A DNA stretch of 64,000 bases from Pseudomonadota bacterium (lineage in GTDB: Bacteria; Pseudomonadota; Gammaproteobacteria; Steroidobacterales; Steroidobacteraceae), in assembly GCA_023433705.1 (NCBI GenBank), contig JAEYUC010000027.1, forward strand, positions 1 to 64,000, written 5' to 3'. The notes under the pieces were generated by a model that saw only the letters and a program-made list of their open reading frames with translations, did not search any database and was not told where the DNA came from. The position numbers were made by a program, and so were the translations under genes. The first letter of the stretch is position 1, and every line of letters begins with the position of its first letter. Positions 25,822-35,058 of the stretch are shown one piece after another.

Positions 25822-27117
25822 TCAGCGCTTCCCGATATCCAGGTAGTCCCGCTGCGTCGGGCCGGTGTAGAGCTGGCGCGGACGGCCGATGCGCATCGCC
25901 GGATCCGAGATCATCTCCTGCCAGTGCGCCACCCATCCCACGGTGCGCGCGATCGCGAACATCACCGTGAACATCGAGCGCGGAATGCCCAGCGCCGAGT
26001 AGATGATTCCCGAGTAGAAGTCGACGTTCGGATAGAGCTTGCGCGCGACGAAGTACTCGTCCTTGAGCGCGATCTCCTCGAGCTTCAACGCCAGCTCGAA
26101 CAGCGGGTTGTCCTGCTTGCCGAGCTTCGCCAGCACCTTGTGACACATCGCGCGGATGATCTTCGCGCGCGGATCGAAGTTCTTGTAGACGCGGTGGCCG
26201 AAGCCCATGAGGCGGAAGTGGCTCGACTTGTCCTTCGCCATCGCGAGGTACTTCGGAATCTGGTCGGCGGTGCCGATCTGCTCGAGCATTTCGAGCACGG
26301 CCTCGTTCGCGCCGCCATGCGCCGGACCCCAGAGCGCCGAAACGCCCGACGAGATGGCCGCGTATGGATTCGCGCCCGTCGAGCCCGCGAGGCGCACGGT
26401 GGACGTGCTCGCGTTCTGCTCGTGATCCGCGTGGAGGATGAACAGCAGGTCGAGCGCCTCGGCCGCGACCGGGTCGACCTGGTAATCCTCGCAGGGCACC
26501 GCGAAGAACATGTGCAGCATGTTCGCGCAGTAGTTGAGATCGTTGCGTGGATAGATGAACGGTTGGCCGAGCGAGTGCTTGTAGGCCGCGGCCGCGATGG
26601 TCGGAAGCTTCGCGACGATGCGGTGCGCGAAGATCTCGCGGTGCCGCGGGTTATGGATGTCCATCGAGTCGTGGTAGAACGCCGACATCGACGCCACCAC
26701 CGCGGACACCATCGCCATCGGGTGCGCGTTGTGATGAAAGCCGCCGAAGAAGCGCAGCAGCGACTCGTTGATCATCGTGTGGTTGCGGATGCTCTTCTCG
26801 AATTCCGCGAGCTCCGGCTTGGTCGGCAGGTTGCCGTTCAGTAATAGATAGGCCACCTCGATGAACGAGCTCTTCTCGGCGAGCTGCTCGATCGGGTAAC
26901 CGCGATGCGTGAGGACGCCCGCGTCACCATCGATGTACGTGATCTTGCTCTCGACCGCGGCGGTCGCGCCGTAGCCAGGGTCGTACGTGAAGGCGCCGAA
27001 TTCCTTGGCCAGCGGCGCGATGTCGACTACCGAGGGACCAACCGTGCCGGCTCGCACGGGTAACAGGGCTTTTTTGCCGGTGGCGGGATCGATGAGTTCC
27101 AGTTTCTTGTCGGACAT
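25822..27117 (-). CDS. gltA: citrate synthase
   Basis: This 431-residue TCA-cycle enzyme condenses oxaloacetate and acetyl-CoA. The catalytic blocks are LHADHEQNASTSTVRLAGST and GPAHGGANEAVLEML, with the third, GFGHRVYKNFDPRA, and the substrate arginines in place. The length matches the hexameric type II enzymes of gram-negatives. I set the start at MSDKKLELIDPATGKKALL; the frame continues 28 codons upstream without family similarity. Confidence 0.97.
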   Translation of the reverse strand: MSDKKLELIDPATGKKALLPVRAGTVGPSVVDIAPLAKEFGAFTYDPGYGATAAVESKITYIDGDAGVLTHRGYPIEQLAEKSSFIEVAYLLLNGNLPTKPELAEFEKSIRNHTMINESLLRFFGGFHHNAHPMAMVSAVVASMSAFYHDSMDIHNPRHREIFAHRIVAKLPTIAAAAYKHSLGQPFIYPRNDLNYCANMLHMFFAVPCEDYQVDPVAAEALDLLFILHADHEQNASTSTVRLAGSTGANPYAAISSGVSALWGPAHGGANEAVLEMLEQIGTADQIPKYLAMAKDKSSHFRLMGFGHRVYKNFDPRAKIIRAMCHKVLAKLGKQDNPLFELALKLEEIALKDEYFVARKLYPNVDFYSGIIYSALGIPRSMFTVMFAIARTVGWVAHWQEMISDPAMRIGRPRQLYTGPTQRDYLDIGKR

Positions 27118-27235
27118 GCAAAAGGGATCCTGAGGAGGCGCGCGACGCAGGTCTCGCGTCGACGGCCACGCGAGGGTTACACGGTCCGGCACTGGAATCA
27201 AGGCAACGGGCGCGCGTCGCGTCCGTTGTGAGCGG

Positions 27236-28708
27236 TCACTCCACGATCTTGAACAATTGTCCGTCTTTCGGCTTCTTGTTCGGATACATCGCGTTGATCA
27301 GCTCGAGGGTTTCCTTCTTGAACTTGTCCTCGGGCATCTCCGCCGCGTAGTCGGTGAGTTTCGTCTGCGCGGTCGCCTTCACGATCTTGATGCGATAAGG
27401 CTCCGCGAGCGGAAATTCCGCGGGACGCAGGCCGCGCAAAGAATGTGCAACGGACTTGATGACCCCGTCGACCTCGGGCACACCGTTCATCGCCGAGCGG
27501 CTCGCACCCGCGAAGATGAACACACTATCCCCGCGGTAGATCGCGGCCCAGCGCACGGGCCCGAGGCCGTTGTCGATCGGTGAACCGTTGCGAGTTACGA
27601 GCGTATAACCCTCGTTGCCGTCCACGGTGATGGGTTCGCCCTTGAACACCGACGCACCCTTGAGTTTGGTGATCAGGAACTCGCGCGGCGCCTGCTTCTC
27701 GGGTCTGCGATCGATCTGGATCTGGATGACCGCATCCTTGTTGGGCGTGAATGCGAGCAGGCGATCGCGGAGATTCTCGATGGTCCAGCCGCGCGGAAAG
27801 GCGACCGTGATGCCCATGTCCGAGTGATAGAAACGGTTGTCGCGCACGATGCCCTGCGCCTTGCTGGAGCCGTACGCGATGCCGCTGATCTTGTTGAGGT
27901 ACTCCTCGCGGCGTTCGATCCAGCCTTCGGGCGGGGCATCCTTGATGTTCGCGGAACCTTTCGCGGCCTGGACGGCGCGATCGTCGGGCGCGGGATGGCT
28001 CGAGAACACGCCGTGATAGAGGCGCGGCTCGCGGCCTTCGGCCGCCGCGCGCTGCCGCTCGAATTTTTCGCCGGCCTGGAACATGTTGAACACGCCGGCC
28101 AGCGACGACGGGTCGTAACCCGCCTTCACCATGTATTTGAGACCCAGGCGATCGGCTTCCATTTCGTTCTCGCGCCCGTAGCCCATCATCCACGCCTGGC
28201 CGCCGATGCTCGCGAGCTGACCGACCGCGTTCGATCCAGTGAGGATCGCCGCGGCCATGGCGCCGAGCGACGCGGCCATGCCACGGGTCTGTCGGCGCGC
28301 CGGATGGCGCGCGGTCACGTGGCCGATCTCGTGTCCCAACACACCGGCCAGTTCCGCTTCCGAATTCAGATTCACGAGCAGGCCACGATTCACGTAGACG
28401 TTGCAGCAGCCCGTCGTGAACGCGTTGATGTTCTCGTCATCGATGACGAAGAACTTGAACTCTTCTTCGGGCATGTCGCTCGCGAGCGCGACACGCTGAC
28501 CGACGATGTTCACGTACTCCTGCATCGCCTGGTCGTCGTACAGACCAAGGCCTTTGACGATTTCCTGGTGATACTTCTGGACCTGCTTTTTCTCGCCGTC
28601 CATCGTGCCCATGACGACGTTCTTGCCGCCCGTCGCGGGATTGCTTGCGCACCCCGCGATCAACCAGACCGCAGCCATTGAAGAGGCGATGATTTGCAGG
28701 CGCTTCAT
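27236..28708 (-). CDS. M48-family metalloprotease lipoprotein
   Basis: This 490-residue exported protein has a lipobox (LIAGC, Cys20). The zinc motif is HEIGH at 126-130, with the third-ligand region ENEMEADRLGLKYM. It resembles the BepA/LoiP-type periplasmic M48 proteases that act on outer-membrane protein assembly. BepA's TPR repeats are absent. Residues about 300-440 instead form a domain with ITVAFPRGWTIENL and LRDRLLAFTP, which I do not recognise, and a LysM-like end (DGQLFKIVE) closes the protein. It stands alone, behind a strong terminator. Confidence 0.87.
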   Translation of the reverse strand: MKRLQIIASSMAAVWLIAGCASNPATGGKNVVMGTMDGEKKQVQKYHQEIVKGLGLYDDQAMQEYVNIVGQRVALASDMPEEEFKFFVIDDENINAFTTGCCNVYVNRGLLVNLNSEAELAGVLGHEIGHVTARHPARRQTRGMAASLGAMAAAILTGSNAVGQLASIGGQAWMMGYGRENEMEADRLGLKYMVKAGYDPSSLAGVFNMFQAGEKFERQRAAAEGREPRLYHGVFSSHPAPDDRAVQAAKGSANIKDAPPEGWIERREEYLNKISGIAYGSSKAQGIVRDNRFYHSDMGITVAFPRGWTIENLRDRLLAFTPNKDAVIQIQIDRRPEKQAPREFLITKLKGASVFKGEPITVDGNEGYTLVTRNGSPIDNGLGPVRWAAIYRGDSVFIFAGASRSAMNGVPEVDGVIKSVAHSLRGLRPAEFPLAEPYRIKIVKATAQTKLTDYAAEMPEDKFKKETLELINAMYPNKKPKDGQLFKIVE

Positions 28709-28801
28709 TGTGGCGAGCTCTCCGCAGGCGGGGCCGAGCGCGTAATGTAACTACGATACGGCCCCGCGAGAACAAGTTCCGACTCGCCCGGGGCATAAAG
28801 C

Positions 28802-28827
28802 AAAAAGGCGCCCTGAGGCGCCTTTTT
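28802..28827. terminator. bidirectional Rho-independent terminator after rpmE
   Basis: An 11-bp perfect stem (AAAAAGGCGCC and GGCGCCTTTTT) encloses the loop CTGA. The T-run exists on both strands. It lies 30 bases past the rpmE stop and separates rpmE from the M48 gene. Confidence 0.9.
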
Positions 28828-28856
28828 GAGTGGCATCGGATGCCGATGTGGTTCGA

Positions 28857-29069
28857 TCAGCGACCCGCGGCCGCGGCGTACTTCTTGCGGAACTTGTCCA
28901 CGCGGCCGGCCGTGTCGAGGATCTTCTGCTTGCCCGTGTAGAACGGGTGGCAGTTCGAGCAGACTTCGACCTGTAGATCGTGTCCCAGAGTCGAGCGCGT
29001 CTCAAAGGCGTTTCCGCAGGTGCAGGTCACGTTGATGACTTTGTATTCGGGATGCGTATCGGCTTTCAT
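28857..29069 (-). CDS. rpmE: 50S ribosomal protein L31 (zinc-binding form)
   Basis: This 70-residue ribosomal protein keeps all four zinc-ligand cysteines (CTC near residue 16 and CSNC near 37), so it is the C+ form rather than the zinc-independent paralogue. I chose the ATG giving MKADTHPEYKVINV; the frame extends further but without similarity. The upstream region holds DnaA-box-like sites. Confidence 0.97.
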   Translation of the reverse strand: MKADTHPEYKVINVTCTCGNAFETRSTLGHDLQVEVCSNCHPFYTGKQKILDTAGRVDKFRKKYAAAAGR

Positions 29070-29185
29070 GGCTCTGTCCTGGGTCTTTACCGGGCACCCC
29101 ATCTTGGGGGCATCGGCCAAAGGAAAAAGGGCGCGCAGTCTAGCGGCACATTTCCGGGTTCTCAAGGGGTCGGAAGCCCTCGGCG

Positions 29186-29208
29186 TTATCCACAGAATGT
29201 GTGGATAA
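29186..29208. promoter_or_regulatory. palindromic pair of perfect DnaA boxes
   Basis: TTATCCACA (29186-29194) and its reverse complement TGTGGATAA (29200-29208) are separated by five bases; the symmetry extends one base on each side. Both are exact strong DnaA-box sequences. Confidence 0.8.
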
Positions 29209-29390
29209 CTCTGTGAGTTACGGTGCCTTACGGGGACGAAATCGCTACGAAATGCGCAAATCCGTTAGCTTGGTCAAATAATGACCATTCCATTAAATCC
29301 AGCATTTTCAATGAATTACACGCTGTTATTTCCGCAACAGGACTGAAACAGGGCGTAATACCCTTGTTTACTCGCCCCCCTCTGGGCATC

Positions 29391-29399
29391 TGTGCATAA
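29391..29399 (-). promoter_or_regulatory. third DnaA-box match
   Basis: TGTGCATAA is the reverse complement of TTATGCACA, which fits the TTATNCACA consensus. It lies just before the hemW stop, on the other side of the AT-rich stretch. Confidence 0.55.
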
Positions 29400-29411
29400 A
29401 ACCGCTCTCGA

Positions 29412-30557
29412 TCAGGGCGCGGGCAGCAGCGTGACCAGTATGTCGTTGAGAAATCGGAGCCCTTTGGGAGTGGCGCGCCAGTGCCCGGCGCCTCCCTCGA
29501 CGAGCCCGCGCTCGATGACCGGGCCCAGCGCGCGGTCCAAGGTTGCGATCGGAAGGCCGGTTCTTTCCTCGAAAAGCGCTGCCGGAAAACCTTCGACGAG
29601 CCGAAAGCCGTTCATGGCGAATTCGAATGGCAGGTCGGCGACCGCCACCGGCTTTCTGACCCGTTCGCGCGGATCGGCCGCGAGGTAGCGGCGCGGCTCG
29701 CGGGTCTGCTGAGTGCGGTAAATCGCACCCGTTGAGACGTCGGTGACCTTGCCGTGCGCTCCTGCGCCGATGCCCAGATAGTCACCGAACGTCCAGTAGT
29801 TGAGGTTGTGCGCGCAGCGCGCGTTCGCGCGCGCATACCCGGAGATTTCGTACTGGGCGAAGCCTTCGCTCTCCAGCGCGCGCAAGCATGCCTCGAGCAT
29901 CGCTTCGACCTCGTCGTCGGCCGGTTGCACCGGCGGCGCCGCGGCGAACACCGTGCCGGGCTCGATGGTCAGGTGGTACTGCGAGATGTGCGCGGGCGAG
30001 AGCGCGAGCGCCTCGCGGATGTCGGCCTCGGCGCCCGCCGCCGATTGCCCCGGCAGTGCGTACATGAGATCGAGATTGAAATTCGTGAGCCCCGCCGCGT
30101 GCAGCTCGGCCGCCGCGCGGCGCGTTTCATCGGCCGAATGGATGCGACCCAGCGTCCTGAGCTGTTGCTCGTCGAAGCTCTGCGCGCCGAGCGACACGCG
30201 CGTTACACCTGCGGCGCGATATTCCGCGAAACGACCCCGCTCGATGGTGCCGGGATTGGCTTCCAGCGTGACTTCAATGTCGCCCGCGAAGCCGACCGTC
30301 GCGCGCGCGTGTTCGAGCAGCCGGCCGATGGAGGCGGGCGAGAACAGGCTGGGCGTGCCTCCACCGAGAAAAATGCTGACCAGCCTGCGCCCGGACACTT
30401 CCGGCGCCTGCGCGTCGAGGTCGCGCAACAACGTCTCGATGTACCGCTGTTCCGGCAGCTCGTCGCGTACCTTGTGCGAATTGAAATCGCAATACGGACA
30501 TTTCTGCACGCACCACGGAAAGTGGGCATACAGCGCGAGCGGCGGCGTTTTCATCAC
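29412..30557 (-). CDS. hemW: radical SAM heme chaperone HemW
   Basis: This 381-residue protein carries the radical SAM cluster motif C-x3-C-x2-C (CVQKCPYCDF, residues 16-25) followed by FNSHKV. It also has FLGGGTPSLF, the SLGAQSF block and the HNLNYW segment typical of HemW, which inserts heme into target proteins. The additional Cys needed by true coproporphyrinogen dehydrogenase HemN is not in the expected N-terminal position. The GTG at 30557 overlaps the rdgB stop by four bases; an ATG immediately follows at 30554. Confidence 0.94.
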   Translation of the reverse strand: MMKTPPLALYAHFPWCVQKCPYCDFNSHKVRDELPEQRYIETLLRDLDAQAPEVSGRRLVSIFLGGGTPSLFSPASIGRLLEHARATVGFAGDIEVTLEANPGTIERGRFAEYRAAGVTRVSLGAQSFDEQQLRTLGRIHSADETRRAAAELHAAGLTNFNLDLMYALPGQSAAGAEADIREALALSPAHISQYHLTIEPGTVFAAAPPVQPADDEVEAMLEACLRALESEGFAQYEISGYARANARCAHNLNYWTFGDYLGIGAGAHGKVTDVSTGAIYRTQQTREPRRYLAADPRERVRKPVAVADLPFEFAMNGFRLVEGFPAALFEERTGLPIATLDRALGPVIERGLVEGGAGHWRATPKGLRFLNDILVTLLPAP

Positions 30558-31171
30558 GGCGTCCGTGAAGTCTGCGAGAGCTTCAGTTGGTCGAGGAAGG
30601 CGCGCATCGCCTGTCCTCGATGGCTCACCGCGTTCTTTTCCGCCGCGGACATCTCGGCCACCGTGCGCGTTTCACCCACCGGTACGAACGAAGGGTCGTA
30701 ACCGAATCCTCCGCTGCCGCGGCGCGCGGAAATGATTTCTCCCTGCCACGTTCCATCGCCGATCAACGGCCGCGGATCGTCAGCATGATCCACGTAGACG
30801 ATGACGCATCGGTAACGCGCGCCGCGCGCCGAAGACGGCACACCGTCGAGCTCCGCGAGAAGTTTCGCGAGATTGTCCTCGTCGCTGGCGCTCTCACCCG
30901 CATAACGCGCGGAATACACGCCTGGCGCGCCACCGAGCGCATCGACCTCGATGCCCGAGTCGTCGGCGATGGCGGGCAGGCCCGAGATCCGCGCTGCGTT
31001 TCGCGCCTTGATCAGGGCGTTTTCGAGGAACGTGACGCCGGTTTCCGGAGGCGGTTCGATGTCGAGATCCGATTGGCGGACGAGCACGAGGCCCGCCGCG
31101 CCTAACAACTCCGAGAACTCGCGCAGCTTGCCTGCATTGCCGCTGGCGAGCACGACGCGCCTCTCCGTCAC
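30554..31171 (-). CDS. rdgB: dITP/XTP pyrophosphatase (RdgB/HAM1)
   Basis: This 205-residue housecleaning enzyme removes ITP, dITP and XTP. It shows LASGNAGKLREF at the N-terminus, FLENALIKARNAA, the metal site IADDSGIEVDALGG, GYDPSFVP, and the C-terminal SHRGQAM. The start is GTG, placed 20 bases after the rph stop. The order rph-rdgB-hemW is conserved in gammaproteobacteria. Confidence 0.95.
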   Translation of the reverse strand: MTERRVVLASGNAGKLREFSELLGAAGLVLVRQSDLDIEPPPETGVTFLENALIKARNAARISGLPAIADDSGIEVDALGGAPGVYSARYAGESASDEDNLAKLLAELDGVPSSARGARYRCVIVYVDHADDPRPLIGDGTWQGEIISARRGSGGFGYDPSFVPVGETRTVAEMSAAEKNAVSHRGQAMRAFLDQLKLSQTSRTP

Positions 31172-31191
31172 GATTGCCTGCGTCGGCCGCG

Positions 31192-31917
31192 TCAGGCGAC
31201 CGCCCGCACCTCGGCCTGGAGCTGGAACAGTTTCGCGATGCCTTCCGCCGCGAGATTCAGCAGTGCATCGAGTTCGTGCCGGCGGAAAGCGTGGCCTTCG
31301 GCCGTGCCCTGCACTTCGATGAAACCGCCGCCGTTGTTCATGACGACGTTCATGTCCGTTTCGGCCTGCGAGTCTTCCGCGTAATCGAGATCGATCACGG
31401 GCACGCCGCCGCAGATTCCGACGGATACCGCCGCGACCTGTCCGTGCAGCGGCGACGTCGCGATCTGGCGCCGCGCGAGCAACACATCGCAGGCATCGGC
31501 GAGCGCGACGAATGCGCCGGTGATCGCCGCCGTGCGCGTGCCGCCGTCGGCCTGCAGCACGTCGCAGTCGATCGTGATCGTGCGCTCGCCGAGAGCGGCG
31601 AGATTCGTCACGGCGCGCAGGCTTCGACCGATCAGTCGCTGGATCTCCTGCGTGCGCCCGGTCTGTTTTCCCTTCGCGGCTTCGCGCGCGGTGCGCGTAT
31701 GCGTCGCGCGCGGCAGCATGCCGTATTCGGCGGTGAGCCAGCCCTGGCTCTTGCCGCGCAGGAATCCGGGCACGCCATCCTCGACGCTCGCCGTGCAAAG
31801 CACGCGCGTGTTGCCGAACTCGACCAGCACGGCGCCTTCGGCGTGTTTCGTGAAGTGACGGGTGAATCGCACCGCGCGCAATTCGTCGGGCGCGCGGCCG
31901 CTGGGTCTTCCGGCCAT
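31192..31917 (-). CDS. rph: ribonuclease PH
   Basis: This 241-residue phosphorolytic 3'-5' exoribonuclease trims tRNA 3' ends. Signature blocks are GNTRVLCTASVEDGVP, GWLTAEYGMLPRATHTR, RQEIQRLIGRSLRA-like TQEIQRLIGRSLRAV, DVLQADGGTRTAAITGA and DLDYAEDSQAETDMN. It is full length, unlike the truncated rph of some E. coli strains. Its ATG overlaps the preceding phosphatase stop by one base. Confidence 0.97.
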   Translation of the reverse strand: MAGRPSGRAPDELRAVRFTRHFTKHAEGAVLVEFGNTRVLCTASVEDGVPGFLRGKSQGWLTAEYGMLPRATHTRTAREAAKGKQTGRTQEIQRLIGRSLRAVTNLAALGERTITIDCDVLQADGGTRTAAITGAFVALADACDVLLARRQIATSPLHGQVAAVSVGICGGVPVIDLDYAEDSQAETDMNVVMNNGGGFIEVQGTAEGHAFRRHELDALLNLAAEGIAKLFQLQAEVRAVA

Positions 31918-32666
31918 CAGCCGTGTCCTATCCAGCGCACGGCGGCGGCCGTGGTGTTGTCGCTGCCGGCGCCCACGTTGGCGACCGACTTTTCCGCGAG
32001 GCGCACCAGCTCATCGCGCAGCGGCGCACGCGCCGGCGGGAAGGACGCGCCGATTTCGTTGTCGTCGATGCCGCCCCACAATCCATCCGAGCAGACCAGG
32101 ATCAGGTCGTTCGGCTCGAGCGACTCGCGCAGGCTGATCGTCATCTCGGGCAGGAACGCCTCGCCGCCGACGCAACACTCCACGAAGTTCCGCATCGGAT
32201 GTGAGATCGCCTGGTCCGCCGTGATCACTCCTTCACGCAGCAGGAATTCGACGTGGCTGTGATCGCGTGTGCGCTTGTAGACCTTGCCCTTGCGCAGCAG
32301 GTAGACACGGCTGTCGCCGATGTGCGCCCAGTACGCGCTGCCACCCTGCACCAGGCACACCGCGCAGGTCGCGCGCGGGCGTTGCTCGAGCGATACGTTC
32401 GCGCCTAGTTTCACGACCTCTTCGTGGGCGCGGCCCAGCGAAAGATGCAGGAAGCCCAGCGGGTCGAGGATGGGTTGCGGCGTATGCCAGAAGGCCTCGA
32501 CGAGAACCTTGAGCGCGGTCTCCGCGGCACGCGCGCCATCCGAATGACCACCCATGCCATCGATGACGACCATGAGCGCGGAGTGTTCGGAGACCGCGAC
32601 GGAAACGCGATCCTGATTGTCGGTGCGATTACCGAGCAGGCTGACTTCGGCGTATTCGATGCGCAA
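31917..32666 (-). CDS. PP2C-family serine/threonine phosphatase
   Basis: This 249-residue soluble phosphatase has the PP2C metal-binding motifs in order: NRTDNQDRV, VIDGMGGHSDG, WAHIGDSRVYLLR, LVCSDGLWGG and GSDNTT. There are no membrane segments. The start is TTG with no strong ribosome site, so the N-terminus is less sure. It heads the rph-rdgB-hemW run and is divergent from yicC across 77 bases. No matching Hanks-type kinase gene is visible nearby. Confidence 0.92.
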   Translation of the reverse strand: MRIEYAEVSLLGNRTDNQDRVSVAVSEHSALMVVIDGMGGHSDGARAAETALKVLVEAFWHTPQPILDPLGFLHLSLGRAHEEVVKLGANVSLEQRPRATCAVCLVQGGSAYWAHIGDSRVYLLRKGKVYKRTRDHSHVEFLLREGVITADQAISHPMRNFVECCVGGEAFLPEMTISLRESLEPNDLILVCSDGLWGGIDDNEIGASFPPARAPLRDELVRLAEKSVANVGAGSDNTTAAAVRWIGHG

Positions 32667-32743
32667 GCGGTGGTGGGGCCGTCTGATAAACTGCCGCGCA
32701 CTTTACCGCAACACGCCCATAAAGCCTGAGAAGTTCGAGCGCC

Positions 32744-33607
32744 ATGATCGCAAGCATGACCGGGTTCGCACGGCGCGAGGTCACAGGCCCCTGGGGCACC
32801 CTCGCCTGCGAGCTACGCAGCGTCAATCACCGTTACCTCGAGCCCGGGTTTCGCCTACCCGAAGAGCTGCGCCCGCTCGAATCCGAGTTAAGACAACTCC
32901 TCGCGAAGCACCTCAAGCGCGGCAAGATCGATTGCACGGTCCACCTGCGTTCGGCGCAGGCCGCCGAGCGCGAGCTGCGCGTCGATGCGGCCGCGCTGGG
33001 CCGGGTGGCGAGCGCGGTGAACGAAGTCCTGGCCGCCGTGCCGGGGTCGACCGCGGACGCGGTCGAGATCCTGCGCTGGCCCGGCGTGATCGAATCCAGG
33101 AGCGAGGGCGACGAGGTTTTGTTAGAGGCCGGGCGCGCCCTGTTCCAGCAGACGGTGGACGAACTCAGCGCGATGCGTTCACGCGAGGGCACGCGATTGA
33201 GCGAGCTCATCGAGCAGCGTTGCGCGGGACTCGCCGAGCTGGTCGCGCAGGTCAAGGCGCGGTTGCCCGAGATCCAGACCCGCATCCGCACGCGGCTTCA
33301 CGAGCGCGTCGCGGAAATGCTGGTGAACGTCGATCGCGATCGCGTGGAACAGGAGATCGTGCTGCAGCTGCAGCGACTCGACGTGGCCGAGGAGCTCGAC
33401 CGCCTCACCGGGCACATCGAGGAAACCCGTCGCGTCATGGCGGGTCGCGAGGCCGCCGGGCGGCGGCTCGATTTCCTCATGCAGGAGCTCAACCGCGAGG
33501 CCAACACGCTGGCCTCGAAATCGCAGGATCTGGACACCACGCGCATCACGGTCGACATGAAAGTGCTGATCGAGCAGATGCGCGAGCAGGTGCAGAACGT
33601 CGAGTAG
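32744..33607 (+). CDS. yicC: YicC-family endoribonuclease
   Basis: This 287-residue protein starts with MIASMTGFARRE and has ELRSVNHRYLEPGFRLPEEL, both hallmarks of the YicC N-domain. The C-terminal DUF1732 region contains RLDFLMQELNREANTL and SKSQDLDTT. E. coli YicC is an endoribonuclease involved in small-RNA turnover. The gene is divergent from the PP2C-rph operon, the usual neighbourhood. Confidence 0.95.
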   Translation: MIASMTGFARREVTGPWGTLACELRSVNHRYLEPGFRLPEELRPLESELRQLLAKHLKRGKIDCTVHLRSAQAAERELRVDAAALGRVASAVNEVLAAVPGSTADAVEILRWPGVIESRSEGDEVLLEAGRALFQQTVDELSAMRSREGTRLSELIEQRCAGLAELVAQVKARLPEIQTRIRTRLHERVAEMLVNVDRDRVEQEIVLQLQRLDVAEELDRLTGHIEETRRVMAGREAAGRRLDFLMQELNREANTLASKSQDLDTTRITVDMKVLIEQMREQVQNVE

Positions 33608-33633
33608 CAATCTCGACCGTTGCAGCTCAACAA

Positions 33634-35025
33634 ATGGCCGACATCCTGCTCGATCGCAGAACGCTGTTGCTCGGAATCGCCTCCGCCACCGCCATGCGCG
33701 CCGGATCGGCCGCGGCAACCCCGCAACTCGAATCCAGCCCGCTCGGGGCGCAGCTCGCGGCGCTCGCCCGATACTGCGGGGTGTACCGTATTTCTGCCGA
33801 CCACAACGTTGGCATCGATCGCTTCATCACCGACAGTGGCACGGCCGTACTGTTGTTTTGCGATCATCGCACCGGAGACGTGCGCAGCCTGATCGCCGAT
33901 TCTGCCGGTGGGTTTTCCATCCGGCGCGGGTTCGATCCGGCTTCAGCTCCCGTGGGTTCAGCCCACTTCGAGGCAGACGATCAAAGCCAGGTCGTCGCCG
34001 TCACGCTACGCCTGGACGGTGGTCGAGAACAGACGGCGCCGAAATCCGCGGCACGGGACATCGAAGTTTCATTCGACCAGGGTGATGCGCGACTCGCCGG
34101 TACGCTCGTCGTTCCCGAGGGTCCGGGACCTCACCCTGCGATCGTCCTGTTGCACGGCTCAGGTCCCCTGACTCGCTACTCGTTCGGCCCCTATGCCCGC
34201 TTCTTCAATGGGCTGGGCTTGGCGGTGTTGATCTACGACAAGCGCGGCAGCGGCGATTCCACGGGCTTGAGACTGGACGCATCGACAGGCCGGCCGGACA
34301 TCGAACCACCCGGCTCTTATCCCGACGCGATTGCCGCGGATGCGATGGCGGCATTTCGCCTGCTGCAGTCCCGCCCCGAGATCGACGCAGGGCGGATCGG
34401 CCTGTGGGGATCCAGCGAAGGTGGCATGTTGTCCACATACGTTGCCTCACAGGTGACAAAGGTCGCATTCGCCATCAACTCGTCAGGCTTCGTCGGCCCG
34501 CTGTGGCAGACGCTGCACTTCCAGGTTGAAGCGAAGTTGAAAGCCGGCGATGCGAGCGCGCAGGACATCGCCGATGCGCTCGCGTTCGACAAGCAGTGGA
34601 TGGACGTGGCGCGTACCGGCTCCGGCTACGATCGGTTCGTGAAAGTTCGGGAAAGCGCGCTGCGCCGATTTCCTCCCTGGACCTTCTACGAGAACGCGGG
34701 CTTCACATCCCTCGAACAGATGACGTGGGCATGGAAGCACATTCTGTCATTCGACTCGTCGTCGGCCCTGCGACGGGTGCAATGCCCCGTGCTGGGCATC
34801 TTCGGTGAGCGTGATGTGTACACCGATGCGATGTCGGCCTCTCGTGCGATGCTGCGATTACTGGGCGAAGGCGGCAATCGCGACGTCGCCGTTCGTGTGA
34901 TACCGAACGCGGGTCATTCGCTGATGGAGTCGTCGCAGGAGAGGCGCATGGCGCCCGGCGTGTTTGCAACGCTTCGCGCATGGATTTCTGCGCGCGACAA
35001 TATTCCTGGCCAGTCAATCCGATAG
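33634..35025 (+). CDS. Tat-exported alpha/beta hydrolase
   Basis: This 463-residue protein begins with a twin-arginine signal (DRRTLLLGIASATA, residues 7-20). After an N-terminal beta domain (about 35-150) comes an alpha/beta hydrolase core. That core has an oxyanion block IVLLHGSGPLTR, a nucleophile elbow LWGSSEGGM, an acid in FGERDVYTD and the catalytic His in IPNAGHSLM. It resembles bacterial dienelactone-hydrolase/S9-like esterases; the substrate cannot be told. It sits between yicC and gmk, which are often adjacent, so it looks like an insertion into that pair. The ATG at 33634 gives the signal peptide. Confidence 0.85.
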   Translation: MADILLDRRTLLLGIASATAMRAGSAAATPQLESSPLGAQLAALARYCGVYRISADHNVGIDRFITDSGTAVLLFCDHRTGDVRSLIADSAGGFSIRRGFDPASAPVGSAHFEADDQSQVVAVTLRLDGGREQTAPKSAARDIEVSFDQGDARLAGTLVVPEGPGPHPAIVLLHGSGPLTRYSFGPYARFFNGLGLAVLIYDKRGSGDSTGLRLDASTGRPDIEPPGSYPDAIAADAMAAFRLLQSRPEIDAGRIGLWGSSEGGMLSTYVASQVTKVAFAINSSGFVGPLWQTLHFQVEAKLKAGDASAQDIADALAFDKQWMDVARTGSGYDRFVKVRESALRRFPPWTFYENAGFTSLEQMTWAWKHILSFDSSSALRRVQCPVLGIFGERDVYTDAMSASRAMLRLLGEGGNRDVAVRVIPNAGHSLMESSQERRMAPGVFATLRAWISARDNIPGQSIR

Positions 35026-35058
35026 TTTTGATCCATGCGAGAAGGCGCAGATTTTCGA

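Larger units (their letters stand above)
29070..29411. other. 342-base gap with DnaA boxes and AT-rich stretch
   Basis: The gap between hemW and rpmE (both minus strand) contains three TTATNCACA matches (two in a tight palindrome at 29186-29208, one at 29391-29399). Between them is an AT-rich segment (about 29255-29340, for example AATGACCATTCCATTAAATC). The rpmE promoter should also lie here. No coding frame is credible. Confidence 0.7.

Noticed and set aside
29186..29208. Palindrome as an intrinsic terminator of hemW or rpmE
   Set aside because: It has no T-run, lies upstream of rpmE, and consists exactly of two DnaA boxes; a separate strong terminator serves rpmE at 28802-28827.
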